From Endozoicomonas ascidiicola (GTDB taxonomy: Bacteria > Pseudomonadota > Gammaproteobacteria > Pseudomonadales > Endozoicomonadaceae): a stretch of 64,000 nt of DNA. The notes below the pieces were generated by a model. That model was not told the origin of the DNA. It saw only the letters and a program-made list of their open reading frames with translations, and did no database searches. The position numbers and the translations under genes are program-made. Below, piece after piece: positions 24,198 through 33,031 of the stretch. The DNA is taken from positions 517,675 through 581,674 of the forward strand of contig NZ_LUTV01000003.1 in assembly GCF_001646945.1 (NCBI RefSeq), in the 5' to 3' direction. How positions within the stretch are numbered: position 1 is the first letter of the stretch; every line of letters begins with the position of its first letter.

Positions 24198-24482
24198 GTG
24201 GGTGGAATTGTAAAAAGCGTTAAGAAAGCGTTTAAGAAAATCGGTAAAGCCGTAAAGAAAACCGTGGTGGGTTCGGTGTTTGGTATCGGGAAGAAAGACG
24301 AAGTGAAAATTCCTGAACCCACACCCACTGCACCAGAAGCTCCAACGCCAGAAGAACAAGTACAGGGCGGGGTGCAGAATGAAGACATTAGTCGTAAGAA
24401 AAAACGTGGACGTGGTGGCTTGCGTATTGATTTGAATACAGGTGGTTCGGGCAGTACCGGCCTGAATGTACCCAACGGCTAA
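24198..24482 (+). CDS. Tail assembly protein (T7 gp7.3-like)
   Basis: 94 residues from a GTG start with GAGG upstream. The Lys-rich amphipathic N terminus (IVKSVKKAFKKIGKAVKKT), Pro-rich middle and basic RKKKRGRGGLRIDL followed by a Gly/Ser-rich end match the layout of T7 gp7.3, a small virion protein needed for adsorption. It is immediately upstream of the portal gene, as in T7. Confidence 0.75.
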   Translation: MGGIVKSVKKAFKKIGKAVKKTVVGSVFGIGKKDEVKIPEPTPTAPEAPTPEEQVQGGVQNEDISRKKKRGRGGLRIDLNTGGSGSTGLNVPNG

Positions 24483-24486
24483 CTGA

Positions 24487-26058
24487 TTGGAACTGAATAC
24501 CAATCAAGGGACTGCCGCTAAAATTTATGCAAGGGCAGCGACGGAGAGAAAACCTTTTCTGGATCGGGCAAGGAAAGCCGCAGAGCTAACCATCCCAAGC
24601 CTGTTACCACCAGAAGCACACAGTGGTTCCTCCAACCTGCCAGTCCCTAATCAGAGCATCGGTGCCAGAGGTTTAAATAACCTTGCCGCCAAACTCAGCC
24701 TTGCCTTGATGCCGCCTAATAGTCCGTTCTTTCAATTTCAGGTGGATGATTACACCCTGAAGGAAATGACGCAGCAGGAGGGTATGAGAGCCGAAGTTGA
24801 AGAAGCGTTGGGCAGTATTGAACGGGCGGTGTACGGTGAAATCACGGCACACGCCATGGACGTAACGGTAGGAGAAGGACTGAAGCAACTGATTGTTGCC
24901 GGTAATGTTCTGCTCTACTTGCCACCAGAAGGGGGCATTAAGTCTTACCGGCTGGATCGTTATGTTGTCCGACGTGATCCGATGGGCAATGTGCTGGAAA
25001 TCATTGTCCATGAATCTATCTCCCCGTTGTTACTGCCAGAATCTATCCGTGAGAAACATACTCAGTCACAGGCTGAGAAACCGGATCACCTTAAATCCAA
25101 GTCCGTTGACGTGTATACCCATGTGAAAAGGGGAGCCGATGGACAGTGGACGGTGTATCAGGAAGTGAAAGGGGAAAGGGTTCCTGGCAGTGAAGGGACA
25201 TACCCGAAAGGGAAATCCCCGTGGATTGCCCTGCGCTTTACCAAGATTGATGGTGAAGATTATGGGCGGGGTTACATTGAAGAATACTACGGGGATCTTC
25301 ATTCCGTTGATTGTCTGCAAAAAGCCATTGTGCAGGGTTCCCTGGCAGCGGCTCGGTTGCTGGTGTTTGTCAGTCCGAATGGACACACACAGGCTGAGGA
25401 TGTAGCCAAGGCGGAGAACGGTGCAGTGGTAACGGGGAATGCCAGTGATGTGTCCTTACTGCAACTGGATAAATACGCCGATTTCCGTACTGCGAAAGAA
25501 ACCTGGCAGGAAATTACCACACGATTGTCTTATGCCTTCCTGTTGAACTCGGTGGTGCAGCGTGGAGGTGAACGGGTAACGGCAGAAGAAATTCGTACCG
25601 TTGCCAGTGAGCTTGAAGATGGGCTTGGTGGTATCTATTCCATTCTCTCCAAAGAACTTCAGTTGCCTCTGGTGAACCGTGTGATGCATCAGTTGACTCG
25701 TACCAATCGGGTTCCGGCATTACCGGAAGGCGTGACTCCGACCATTACCACAGGGCTTGAAGCGTTAGGTCGTGGACACGATCTGCAACGGCTTGATGTG
25801 TTCCTTAGTGGGATGCTGCAAACCCTTGGGGCTGAAGCAGTAGCTTCCCGTTTGAATATCGGGGATTACATGAAGCGCAGAGGGACAGCACTGGGTATTG
25901 ATATGACGGGACTGATTAAGTCTGAGGAGCAGATTGCTCAGGAGCAGCAACAGGCGCAGCAGGATCAGATGCAACAAATGATGCAACAGGTATCCGCACA
26001 GGGCGGTATGGATATGACCAAGGAAATTGTGAAAGCAGGAGCAAATAGCGATGAGTGA
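24487..26058 (+). CDS. Portal (head-tail connector) protein, T7 gp8-like
   Basis: 523 residues (T7: 536). Recognisable stretches are NLAAKLSLALMPPNSPFFQF, TEEYYGDLHS-type (YIEEYYGDLHSVD) and GGERVTAEEIRTVASELE. The C terminus is Gln-rich (EQQQAQQDQMQQMMQQ). It forms the dodecameric DNA entry ring. The start is TTG at 24487, the only possible start before residue 78, since a stop lies just upstream. Initiation is probably coupled to the preceding gene. Confidence 0.94.
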   Translation: MELNTNQGTAAKIYARAATERKPFLDRARKAAELTIPSLLPPEAHSGSSNLPVPNQSIGARGLNNLAAKLSLALMPPNSPFFQFQVDDYTLKEMTQQEGMRAEVEEALGSIERAVYGEITAHAMDVTVGEGLKQLIVAGNVLLYLPPEGGIKSYRLDRYVVRRDPMGNVLEIIVHESISPLLLPESIREKHTQSQAEKPDHLKSKSVDVYTHVKRGADGQWTVYQEVKGERVPGSEGTYPKGKSPWIALRFTKIDGEDYGRGYIEEYYGDLHSVDCLQKAIVQGSLAAARLLVFVSPNGHTQAEDVAKAENGAVVTGNASDVSLLQLDKYADFRTAKETWQEITTRLSYAFLLNSVVQRGGERVTAEEIRTVASELEDGLGGIYSILSKELQLPLVNRVMHQLTRTNRVPALPEGVTPTITTGLEALGRGHDLQRLDVFLSGMLQTLGAEAVASRLNIGDYMKRRGTALGIDMTGLIKSEEQIAQEQQQAQQDQMQQMMQQVSAQGGMDMTKEIVKAGANSDE

Positions 26059-26200
26059 ACCTACTCAGGAAGGGACTGTAGAGAAAACTGTGGCTCCCAC
26101 CGCCACACCAAAAACCAAACCAAAAGCCAAGCCAAAGGCGAAACCAAAAGCCAAGACAGAAGCTACACCAAAAGCTGAACTGATTGTTCATCATCATTAA
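26051..26200 (+). CDS. Small Lys/Pro/Ala repeat protein (49 aa)
   Basis: Contains tandem KPKA units (KTKPKAKPKAKPKAKTEA) and ends in HHH. It overlaps the portal 3' end by eight bases and precedes the scaffold. The strongly basic, disordered sequence suggests binding to DNA or an acidic partner. Histone H1-like tails are similar in composition only. Function unknown. Confidence 0.6.
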   Translation: MSEPTQEGTVEKTVAPTATPKTKPKAKPKAKPKAKTEATPKAELIVHHH

Positions 26201-26212
26201 TAAGAGAGCGTT

Positions 26213-27025
26213 ATGGAAACACTGAATACAGGTAGTCAAACCACGGATACCACTCCGGCTCCTGAAGGCCACGATCAGGCCATGATGGATGCAGTGGATA
26301 AGAAGGAGCAGGAACTGGCTCAGATTGGTCAGGAGCAATCCGCTCCGGCAGAGACTCAAGAGCAGGAAAAGATTCTCGGTAAGTTTGAGTCTCAGGCGGA
26401 TCTTGAGAAAGCCTATCAGGAACTTGAGAAGAAACTGGGTTCCCGTCAGGAGTCAGACGACGATGGTAAAACTGACGATAAAGCAGATGGTGAGATGGAT
26501 GAAGACAAGGCTTCCGACCTTATCATCAAAGCTAACGTGGACGTTGATGCAATTGCTGACCATTTCTACGCTAATGGTGGTCTTGCTGATAGTCACTATG
26601 AAGAACTGGAAAAAGCCGGTATCCCCAAAGCCTATGTAGATCAGTATATTTCTGGTGTCCAGGCAGAAGGGGAGCAGATGCGGGAAGCGTTGTTTGAGGA
26701 AATTGGCGGTGAAGAATCCTTTACGGCTATGAGTTCCTGGGCAACAGTGAATCTCTCTGAGTCGGAACTGGCAGCGTATAATCAGACCATGGAAACTGGT
26801 GATCTGGACGCTGTTCGTTCGGCGGTTATGTCGCTGGCTTTTCGGTTTGAACGAGCCAATGGCAAAGATCCGCAGTTGATTGGTGGACAGGGTAAGAGTG
26901 CTGAAGGTCAGGGCTTTGAGTCTGTGGCGCAGTTGACCGAAGCCATGAAAGATCCACGGTATCAGAGTGATTCTGCGTATCGTGCCAATGTGGAAGCGAA
27001 GTTGGCTCGCTCCTCCATTCTGTAA
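26213..27025 (+). CDS. Capsid assembly scaffolding protein (T7 gp9-like)
   Basis: 270 residues (T7: 307). Acidic, helical and low in hydrophobics, with a coiled coil near 60-85 and an acidic DDDGKTDDKADGEMDEDK segment. The C-terminal end (SDSAYRANVEAKLARSSIL) is basic, as in scaffolds that bind the capsid inner wall. It lies between portal and capsid. It is removed during maturation. Confidence 0.87.
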   Translation: METLNTGSQTTDTTPAPEGHDQAMMDAVDKKEQELAQIGQEQSAPAETQEQEKILGKFESQADLEKAYQELEKKLGSRQESDDDGKTDDKADGEMDEDKASDLIIKANVDVDAIADHFYANGGLADSHYEELEKAGIPKAYVDQYISGVQAEGEQMREALFEEIGGEESFTAMSSWATVNLSESELAAYNQTMETGDLDAVRSAVMSLAFRFERANGKDPQLIGGQGKSAEGQGFESVAQLTEAMKDPRYQSDSAYRANVEAKLARSSIL

Positions 27026-27027
27026 CC

Positions 27028-27393
27028 ATGTGGGCGGCTCTGATTACCGGAGCCACTTCTTTATTCAGTAAGTGGTTTGATAACAAAGCACGTTTAAACG
27101 AAGCCAAGGTAAACAGAGATATTAAAAGTCTGGATGCCTCTACGGATTACGACACCACGGCACAGCAGAACATGAGACATACTCTGAAAGATGAGTATCT
27201 GATTGTCTTCCATACCTTTCCGATTTGGGGGTACGCCTTTCCGTCACTGGAAACGCCTCTGGATAAAGTATGGGAGAAGTTAGCGAGTGCGCCGGACTGG
27301 TGGTGGGTAATTTATATTGGCATGGTGATTGCCACTTTTGGCCTTCGTTTTATGGCTAACCGCTTGTTGTCTATTAAGAAGTTGGCTCAATAA
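27028..27393 (+). CDS. Small membrane protein, holin-like candidate
   Basis: 121 residues. An amphipathic start (LITGATSLFSKWFDNK), a charged middle and two hydrophobic stretches (EYLIVFHTFPIWGYAF and WWWVIYIGMVIATFGLRFMA). A second holin-like gene exists at 39923. Placement between scaffold and capsid differs from T7. It could be a holin, a pinholin or an internal membrane protein; no family was recognised. Confidence 0.5.
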   Translation: MWAALITGATSLFSKWFDNKARLNEAKVNRDIKSLDASTDYDTTAQQNMRHTLKDEYLIVFHTFPIWGYAFPSLETPLDKVWEKLASAPDWWWVIYIGMVIATFGLRFMANRLLSIKKLAQ

Positions 27394-27407
27394 ACTTCGC
27401 AGTTTTT

Positions 27408-27427
27408 AATTACAACACATTATTGGA
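27408..27427 (+). promoter_or_regulatory. Phage RNA polymerase promoter P7
   Basis: AATTACAACACATTATTGGA, predicted +1 at G27425. It corresponds to T7 phi10, the strong capsid promoter. Confidence 0.88.
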
Positions 27428-27428
27428 A

Positions 27429-27945
27429 AGAAGACTCTTTAAGAGACTCTTTAAGAATCTCTACAAGAAAAACGATAAGACCTTCTTTTCAATCTCTCCC
27501 TGTGTGTTTTCCATAACACGCCCTTCCTCCTTTCCGATGGTTTTCTCCCTCTTTTCATCGGGAAGGCTGGAAGGTTTTTTCTCGGATAATTGTCAGTACC
27601 CACCGACGTTTAAATCGTGGGTGCTTCCTAGCTTGGGAAGGGTAAATATTCAAGCCTGTCAAAAGACCCTCCACGCCTCTGACTTCGGTTAAGCGCACCC
27701 TGGAGGGTCACTCTTTAAACCGGCCTTTCAATCATTCCTTTGAACACGTCACAAGTCGCACAGGCAGCAACGCCGGTGACTCTGCAACAAAAGTCATAAC
27801 GTCTGAACAACGGCCTTTCCGGTGTTACCTGCGGGTAAATCTGAAGGACAACCAGAGGGAAGCGTGAAGGCTGTCAGTTGCACAACGCTCAAGGCTATCG
27901 CCTAGGGCATCTCTGACATTCGTTCACAAGGAAATAATAACAACA
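27429..27945 (+). other. Long structured leader of the capsid mRNA
   Basis: 517 bases without a convincing gene between P7 and the capsid ATG. Visible stems: ACCCACCGA/TCGTGGGT (27598-27622), GACCCTCCA/TGGAGGGTC (27665-27709, perfect 9 bp with a second inner stem), and TTACC-TGC-GGGTAA (about 27825-27838). Several direct repeats of GGCCTTTC occur. T7 has a short leader here. It may be a regulatory RNA, an mRNA stabiliser or the scar of an inserted element. Confidence 0.5.
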
Positions 27946-28902
27946 ATGGCTAACGCTATCGTTTCGCACCCAGGACAAGCTAATGCTTCGGGTGCTTTAG
28001 ACAACCTGTTTCTCAAAGTGTATGCCGGTGAAGTACTGACTTCGTTTGAGAAGAAGCAGGTCACTATGGATAAACACCTTGTCCGTACTATTACCCACGG
28101 CAAGAGTGCTTCCTTCCCTGTAATGGGTCGTGCCAGTGCGTATTACCATACGCCAGGTGAAGAAATTCTTGGCGGTAAGATCAAGCATAACGAACGTATT
28201 CTGACCATTGATGATCTGCTGATCTCTCCTACGTTCATCGCTAACATCGAAGAAGCCAAGAACCATTACGATTACCGTTCTACTTACACCAGTGAACAGG
28301 GGAATGAACTGGCGAACTCGGCTGACCAGCATGTGCTTCAGACCGGTGTTCTGGCTGCTCGCTCTGCCAAGCTGATTGATGACGCTGACCAGTTCGGCGG
28401 AACCACTATCTATAACGTCGATCCGACGGATGGTGATTCTCTGGCGGAAGCGATGTTTAAGGCAGCACAGGTCATGGATGAGAAAGACGTACCTGAAGAT
28501 CAGCGTACTCTGTTCGTTCGTCCTGAGCAGTTCTACGCTATGGCTCGTTCCACCAAAGTGCTGAATCGTGACTGGGGTGGTGAAGGTTCTTACGCTGGCG
28601 GTAATGTGATCCGTGTAGCGGGTATCACTATCGTGAAGACCAACAACCTGCCTAAAGGTGCGGTTGGTGCAGGAACCAAAGAAGCAGGAACCGGTGACAA
28701 GTATGCCGGTGACTTCAGTAATACCTGTGGTCTTATCATGCACCCTTCGGCTGTGGGTACGGTGAAGCTGTTGGATCTGGCTCTGGAAGATGAGTATCAG
28801 GTGTCCCGGCAGGGTACCCTGATGGTTGCCAAGTACGCTATGGGTCACGGGATTCTCCGTGGTGAAGCGGCGGTAGAACTTTCTACAGCTTCGGCTCCTT
28901 AA
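27946..28902 (+). CDS. Major capsid protein (T7 gp10-like)
   Basis: 318 residues (T7 10A: 345). It starts MANAIVSHPGQANASGALDN, with characteristic FEKKQVTMDKHLVRTI, GKSASFPVMGRASAYYHTPG and a C-terminal VAKYAMGHGILRGEAAVEL. HK97-type fold. No obvious -1 frameshift extension like T7 10B follows; a terminator comes 28 bases after the stop. SD AAGGAAAT lies 15 bases upstream. Confidence 0.95.
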   Translation: MANAIVSHPGQANASGALDNLFLKVYAGEVLTSFEKKQVTMDKHLVRTITHGKSASFPVMGRASAYYHTPGEEILGGKIKHNERILTIDDLLISPTFIANIEEAKNHYDYRSTYTSEQGNELANSADQHVLQTGVLAARSAKLIDDADQFGGTTIYNVDPTDGDSLAEAMFKAAQVMDEKDVPEDQRTLFVRPEQFYAMARSTKVLNRDWGGEGSYAGGNVIRVAGITIVKTNNLPKGAVGAGTKEAGTGDKYAGDFSNTCGLIMHPSAVGTVKLLDLALEDEYQVSRQGTLMVAKYAMGHGILRGEAAVELSTASAP

Positions 28903-28929
28903 TCCAGCGGTGATACAACACTCCAATCA

Positions 28930-28964
28930 GGGGGCTTAGAGATTATCTCTAGGCTCCCTTTTTT
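28930..28964 (+). terminator. Late terminator after the capsid gene (T-phi analogue)
   Basis: GGGGGCTTAGAGA-TTA-TCTCTAGGCTCCC forms a 13-bp stem with two wobble pairs, followed by TTTTTT. Three near-copies of TCCCTTTTTTATC then follow in tandem (about 28954-28993). The position equals the T7 T-phi terminator that lowers expression of tail genes relative to capsid. Confidence 0.88.
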
Positions 28965-29005
28965 ATCTCCCTTTTTTATCTCCCTTTTTATCTAAAGGAA
29001 AAACC

Positions 29006-29590
29006 ATGCTGACAGTGACTACAGAACTGGATGCGATCAATACCATGTTATCCAACATTGGTGAGTCTCCTGTGAATACCGTGGAAGATAACGGTGTGGT
29101 AGACGCTGTGTTGGCAAGGCAGATTTTAACCTCCACCAGTATTGCAGTGCAGACACGGGGTTGGCATTTCAATACCGAATTGGGCTACCCATTAACACCT
29201 ACGTTTCCTGAGAAAGAGATTCAACTACCGCCTAATTTACTGCGGGTGGATTCGGTAGGTGAACATCGCAGTATTGATGTGGTGCAACGGGGCAACCGCC
29301 TTTATGACCGGCGGAACCATACCTATCAATTTGACCATGGCTTTAAGGCGACGCTGGTTATTCTGTTGCCCTTTGATGATATGCCGGAGTCTGCCAGAGG
29401 GTATATCACCATTAAAGCTGCACGAACTTTTCAGGAACGGATTGTCGGGGCAGAAGAACAATCGTCGTTTAATGCCAAGGATGAAATGCGAGCCTTGCTG
29501 ACTCTGCAAAACAGTGATCTGAAGAACGCCGATTACAACATTCTTTCTGATAATTTCACCACGGCAAATGCCCTTGACCGGAGGATCTGA
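29006..29590 (+). CDS. Tail tubular protein A (T7 gp11-like)
   Basis: 194 residues (T7: 196). Typical opening ELDAINTMLSNIGESPVNT and the TRGWHFNTE segment, then YDRRNHTYQFD. It forms the upper tail ring (gatekeeper) below the portal. SD TAAAGGAAA. Its stop overlaps the start of tail tube B by one base. Confidence 0.95.
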   Translation: MLTVTTELDAINTMLSNIGESPVNTVEDNGVVDAVLARQILTSTSIAVQTRGWHFNTELGYPLTPTFPEKEIQLPPNLLRVDSVGEHRSIDVVQRGNRLYDRRNHTYQFDHGFKATLVILLPFDDMPESARGYITIKAARTFQERIVGAEEQSSFNAKDEMRALLTLQNSDLKNADYNILSDNFTTANALDRRI

Positions 29591-31995
29591 TGGGACTGAT
29601 TTCAACCACGATCCCTAATATGGTGAACGGTGTCAGCCAGCAGCCTTACGCTTTACGCCTGGCTTCCCAATGTGAAGAACTGGTGAATGCTTACCCTTCG
29701 GTGGTGGAAGGACTACGGAAACGACAGGGTAGCCGTTACCTTGGGACACTCCCTGACTTAGCCAGTGATCCGTTTCTCCATGTGATTAACCGTGACTCCA
29801 CGGAGAAGTATGTGGTTGCCATTGTGAACGGTGATCTCAAGGTATTCGATCTGGAAGGGAACGAGAAAACCGTGACCTTCCCTGACGGTAAGGCTTACCT
29901 GAACGCTGCATCGCCCATGAGTGATCTGCAATGTATGACGGTGGCTGACTATACCTTTGTGTTGAATAAGACCGTGATCGTAAGAGAGTCTGCCAGTCAG
30001 TCTCCGGTGCGGCCTTATGAAGCGTTGGTGTGGGTGAAGCAGGGTTCTTATGGAGCCAAGTATATTCTCAGGGTGGACGGTAAGAGTACCACCTACGTTG
30101 TGCCTAATGGTTCTGATGCGGCTCATGCGGATGATGTGACCACGGATTTTATTGCGGAGAAACTTCGTGCCGGTATTAAAGGTCAGTTAGGCGGTAGCTG
30201 GTACGTTTCAAGGCAAGGCTCAACCCTGCATATCAAACGGAACAGCGGGGCTTCGTTCAGCATCTCTACGGATGATTCCGTTGGGGATAACGGGCTTGAT
30301 GTGCTGGTGCAGAAGACTCAGCGTTTCTCGGACTTACCGGCACGATCAGTCAATGGCTTTACCCTGGAGATCTCCGGCGATCAATCCTCCTCGTTTGATA
30401 ATTATTATGTGACTTATAACACCGAGGGAACGGCGGACGGTGCAGGAGTCTGGAAGGAGTCTCTGAAAGGTGGCGAAGTGGTAGGGCTTGATGCCACCAC
30501 TATGCCTCATGTGTTGATCCGAAATGCAGATGGAACTTTTACCTTTAAGGTAGCTGAGTGGGCTGACCGTAAAGTAGGGGATCTGGACTCGAACCCTTTA
30601 CCTTCTTTTGTTGACCGGAAGATTAACGATGTGTTTTTCCACAGGAACCGATTGGGTTTTATCTCTGATGAAAATGTGGTGTTCAGTAAAGCGAGTGAGT
30701 TTTTTAATTTCTTTATCTCAACTGCTACTGCCTTGCTCGATGATGATCCTATTGATGTGGGGGTGAGCCATACCAAGGTATCTATTCTCCGCCATGCCAT
30801 TCCGTTTAATGAAACCCTGTTGCTGTTCTCGGATAAGACACAGTTCCAACTGGGGGTGACGGATATTCTCACGCCGGAAACCATTAGTATTAACCAGACT
30901 ACGGAGTATGAATGCTCCCTGAAAGCCAAGCCGGTAGGTGCAGGGCGGTTTGTGTATTTTGCTGTGAACCGTGGGGCTTATACCGGTATCCGTGAGTATT
31001 ACGTGGATGGTGATACGGAGTCTACCGATGCTCAGGAGATTACTGGGCATGTGCCACGGTATATTCCTGGGGGTGCGCATAAGATCGCTGCCAGTAGTAA
31101 TGAAGATGCCATTGTAGTGTTGACGGAACGGGAACCCAATGCCGTGTATCTCTACAAGTATTACTACAGTGGTGCGGAGAAGTTACAGTCGGCGTGGTCT
31201 AAGTGGGTATTTCCTGCCTGTGACCGGATTCTGGACTGTGAGTTTATTGAGTCGCAACTGGTGTTACTTACTGCCCGTGAAGGTCAGGTGCATATTGAGA
31301 AGATCAATCTGGAACCTGGGGCGATTGAAGAAGACTGGTCACTTCATGTTCACTTGGATGGTGTGGTCAGTGAAGCTCAGGTGACGACTCAGTTCAATGA
31401 AGGTGATCCGACACTGGAAGGGGATAACACCACCACCATTACCCTGCCTTATAAACACGACACAAGTAGCCAACCGTTGCAGTTAATCACGGCTCCTGGC
31501 GGGGACAGGACAGAAGGTGTGATTGAAGACACCTTTAATAGCACTGCCCGTATTGTCGGTGATACCACGGAGATTACCCTGAGTGGTGATTGGCGTAACC
31601 AGCCACTTTACCTTGGGATTCCCTATGAGTTCCGCTATCGGTTTTCCACACTGGTGATTAAAGAAGAAGCCGTGGGTGGTGGTGAAATGACCGTGGGTAA
31701 AGGGCGGATTCAACTGCGGAATATCTCTCTGCTTTATAACCGTACAGGTTACTTTCGGATTGAGGTAACTCCCTTCGGGCGGGATACCTACACCTATACC
31801 TACAGTGGTCGGGTGGTGGGTTCCGGTCATAATCAGGTGGGACGGGTTCCCATTGAAGAAGGGGACTTTACCTTTCCGGTGGCTTCCAAGAACGACACGG
31901 TGACGATGGAGATTGTCAACGATACCTACTTGCCCTGCTTCTTTCTGAGTGCGGAGTGGGAAGCCTTTTATTCCATTCGATCTCAGAGAATCTAG
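29590..31995 (+). CDS. Tail tubular protein B, nozzle (T7 gp12-like)
   Basis: 801 residues (T7: 794). Begins with STTIPNMVNGVSQQPYALRL, the gp12 signature, with NDVFFHRNRLGFISDENVVF in the centre. It forms the lower nozzle of the short tail. The end overlaps the upstream non-coding part of the gp13-like frame only. Confidence 0.96.
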   Translation: MGLISTTIPNMVNGVSQQPYALRLASQCEELVNAYPSVVEGLRKRQGSRYLGTLPDLASDPFLHVINRDSTEKYVVAIVNGDLKVFDLEGNEKTVTFPDGKAYLNAASPMSDLQCMTVADYTFVLNKTVIVRESASQSPVRPYEALVWVKQGSYGAKYILRVDGKSTTYVVPNGSDAAHADDVTTDFIAEKLRAGIKGQLGGSWYVSRQGSTLHIKRNSGASFSISTDDSVGDNGLDVLVQKTQRFSDLPARSVNGFTLEISGDQSSSFDNYYVTYNTEGTADGAGVWKESLKGGEVVGLDATTMPHVLIRNADGTFTFKVAEWADRKVGDLDSNPLPSFVDRKINDVFFHRNRLGFISDENVVFSKASEFFNFFISTATALLDDDPIDVGVSHTKVSILRHAIPFNETLLLFSDKTQFQLGVTDILTPETISINQTTEYECSLKAKPVGAGRFVYFAVNRGAYTGIREYYVDGDTESTDAQEITGHVPRYIPGGAHKIAASSNEDAIVVLTEREPNAVYLYKYYYSGAEKLQSAWSKWVFPACDRILDCEFIESQLVLLTAREGQVHIEKINLEPGAIEEDWSLHVHLDGVVSEAQVTTQFNEGDPTLEGDNTTTITLPYKHDTSSQPLQLITAPGGDRTEGVIEDTFNSTARIVGDTTEITLSGDWRNQPLYLGIPYEFRYRFSTLVIKEEAVGGGEMTVGKGRIQLRNISLLYNRTGYFRIEVTPFGRDTYTYTYSGRVVGSGHNQVGRVPIEEGDFTFPVASKNDTVTMEIVNDTYLPCFFLSAEWEAFYSIRSQRI

Positions 31996-32012
31996 TGATT
32001 AAGGAGAAGCGT

Positions 32013-32510
32013 GTGCTGACCGTAAGAGAAGCAACAGAAGATGATGCGGTCAGCCTTGCGCCACGGTTACGGTACGCTGATCTGACGGAGATTTATGCGG
32101 TGAGAGGCCGTGACGCCTGTACCGTGGAAGCTCTGCTGGTGGGGGTGAACTCCCCTGGTGGGTGTTATGTGGCGGTGGATGAAGACGATGTGCCACAGAT
32201 TATCCTGGGGACTTACCCTTCCGGTGATCCGATGGTGGGTTATATCTGGATGATGGGGTCGGAGGCTCTGGTGAAGTACCGGACTCAGCTTTTTAAAGAG
32301 ACTCATGGGCTGCTCCACAAGATCGGCTCAAAGTATCCGGTGCTGACCAATATGGTTCACAGCGATAACAAGGTGCATATCCGGTGGATTCAGTGGGCGG
32401 GGTTTGTGATTCTCAGGGAGGTTTATTTTAACGGGCATCGGTTCTATGAATTTGCACGACTGATGACTCATGCACAGATTAAAAGGAATCAAGAATGTGT
32501 GATCCGGTAA
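32013..32510 (+). CDS. Internal virion protein A (T7 gp13-like, GNAT fold)
   Basis: 165 residues from a GTG with AAGGAG six bases upstream; an in-frame extension to 31956 lies inside the gp12 gene and is unlikely. VREATEDDAVSLAPRLRYADL and the DNKVHIRWIQWAGFVILRE end follow the GNAT pattern seen in gp13. In T7 it is needed for core assembly and is lost from the virion. The 16-base overlap with the next gene suggests coupling. Confidence 0.82.
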   Translation: MLTVREATEDDAVSLAPRLRYADLTEIYAVRGRDACTVEALLVGVNSPGGCYVAVDEDDVPQIILGTYPSGDPMVGYIWMMGSEALVKYRTQLFKETHGLLHKIGSKYPVLTNMVHSDNKVHIRWIQWAGFVILREVYFNGHRFYEFARLMTHAQIKRNQECVIR

Positions 32511-33025
32511 GTATTGCCGTGGCTTCTATGGCAATGGCAGGGGGATCGGCGATTGCCAGTCACCAGGCGCAGAGCAATCAGGCCAAGGTGCAGGATGCTT
32601 TGTATGAACAGAACAAGGTGAACAGTTATGCCTCTATGCGTAATCAGTACCTTGGGATTCAGAACCGGCAATCTCAGGAAATGGAAGCGGCATCTCAGCA
32701 GGTGCAACAGCGTACCCTGCAAGCCATGGAAGATCAGGCCACTGCCAATGTAGCGGCAGGAGAAGCGGGGGTTTCCGGTTTCTCGGTGGAGCGAGTGCTG
32801 CAAGATATGGGAGCCAGTGCCAGCCGTGATATTTCCACCATTGAACAGAATCGTGACTGGACGATGAGCCAGCTTACGGAAGAAGCCAAAGGCATTGCCA
32901 CACAAACCCAAAGCCGGATTAACGGTGTATCGCAAGGTGTGAAACCAAGCCCGTGGGCGACAGCGTTTCAGCTCGGCGGTGCAGCGGTGAACAGTTACGG
33001 CCTGAAGAATCAACTGGAGAGTTAA
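32495..33025 (+). CDS. Internal virion protein B (T7 gp14-like)
   Basis: 176 residues (T7: 196). Starts MCDPVSIAVASMAMAGG, followed by a long Gln/Ala-rich helix (ASQQVQQRTLQAMEDQATAN). gp14 is ejected first into the outer membrane and starts the trans-envelope channel; the Ala/Gly-rich N terminus suits membrane insertion. Confidence 0.88.
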   Translation: MCDPVSIAVASMAMAGGSAIASHQAQSNQAKVQDALYEQNKVNSYASMRNQYLGIQNRQSQEMEAASQQVQQRTLQAMEDQATANVAAGEAGVSGFSVERVLQDMGASASRDISTIEQNRDWTMSQLTEEAKGIATQTQSRINGVSQGVKPSPWATAFQLGGAAVNSYGLKNQLES

Positions 33026-33031
33026 ACGAGC

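Noticed and set aside
27997-28926. Long 309-codon frame on the minus strand across the capsid gene
   Set aside because: Mirror frame of a strongly biased highly expressed gene; no SD, and residues look like antisense artefact.
31956-32012. Upstream extension of the gp13-like gene
   Set aside because: It lies inside the tail-tube B gene; the GTG at 32013 has AAGGAG at good spacing and gives a family-like N terminus.
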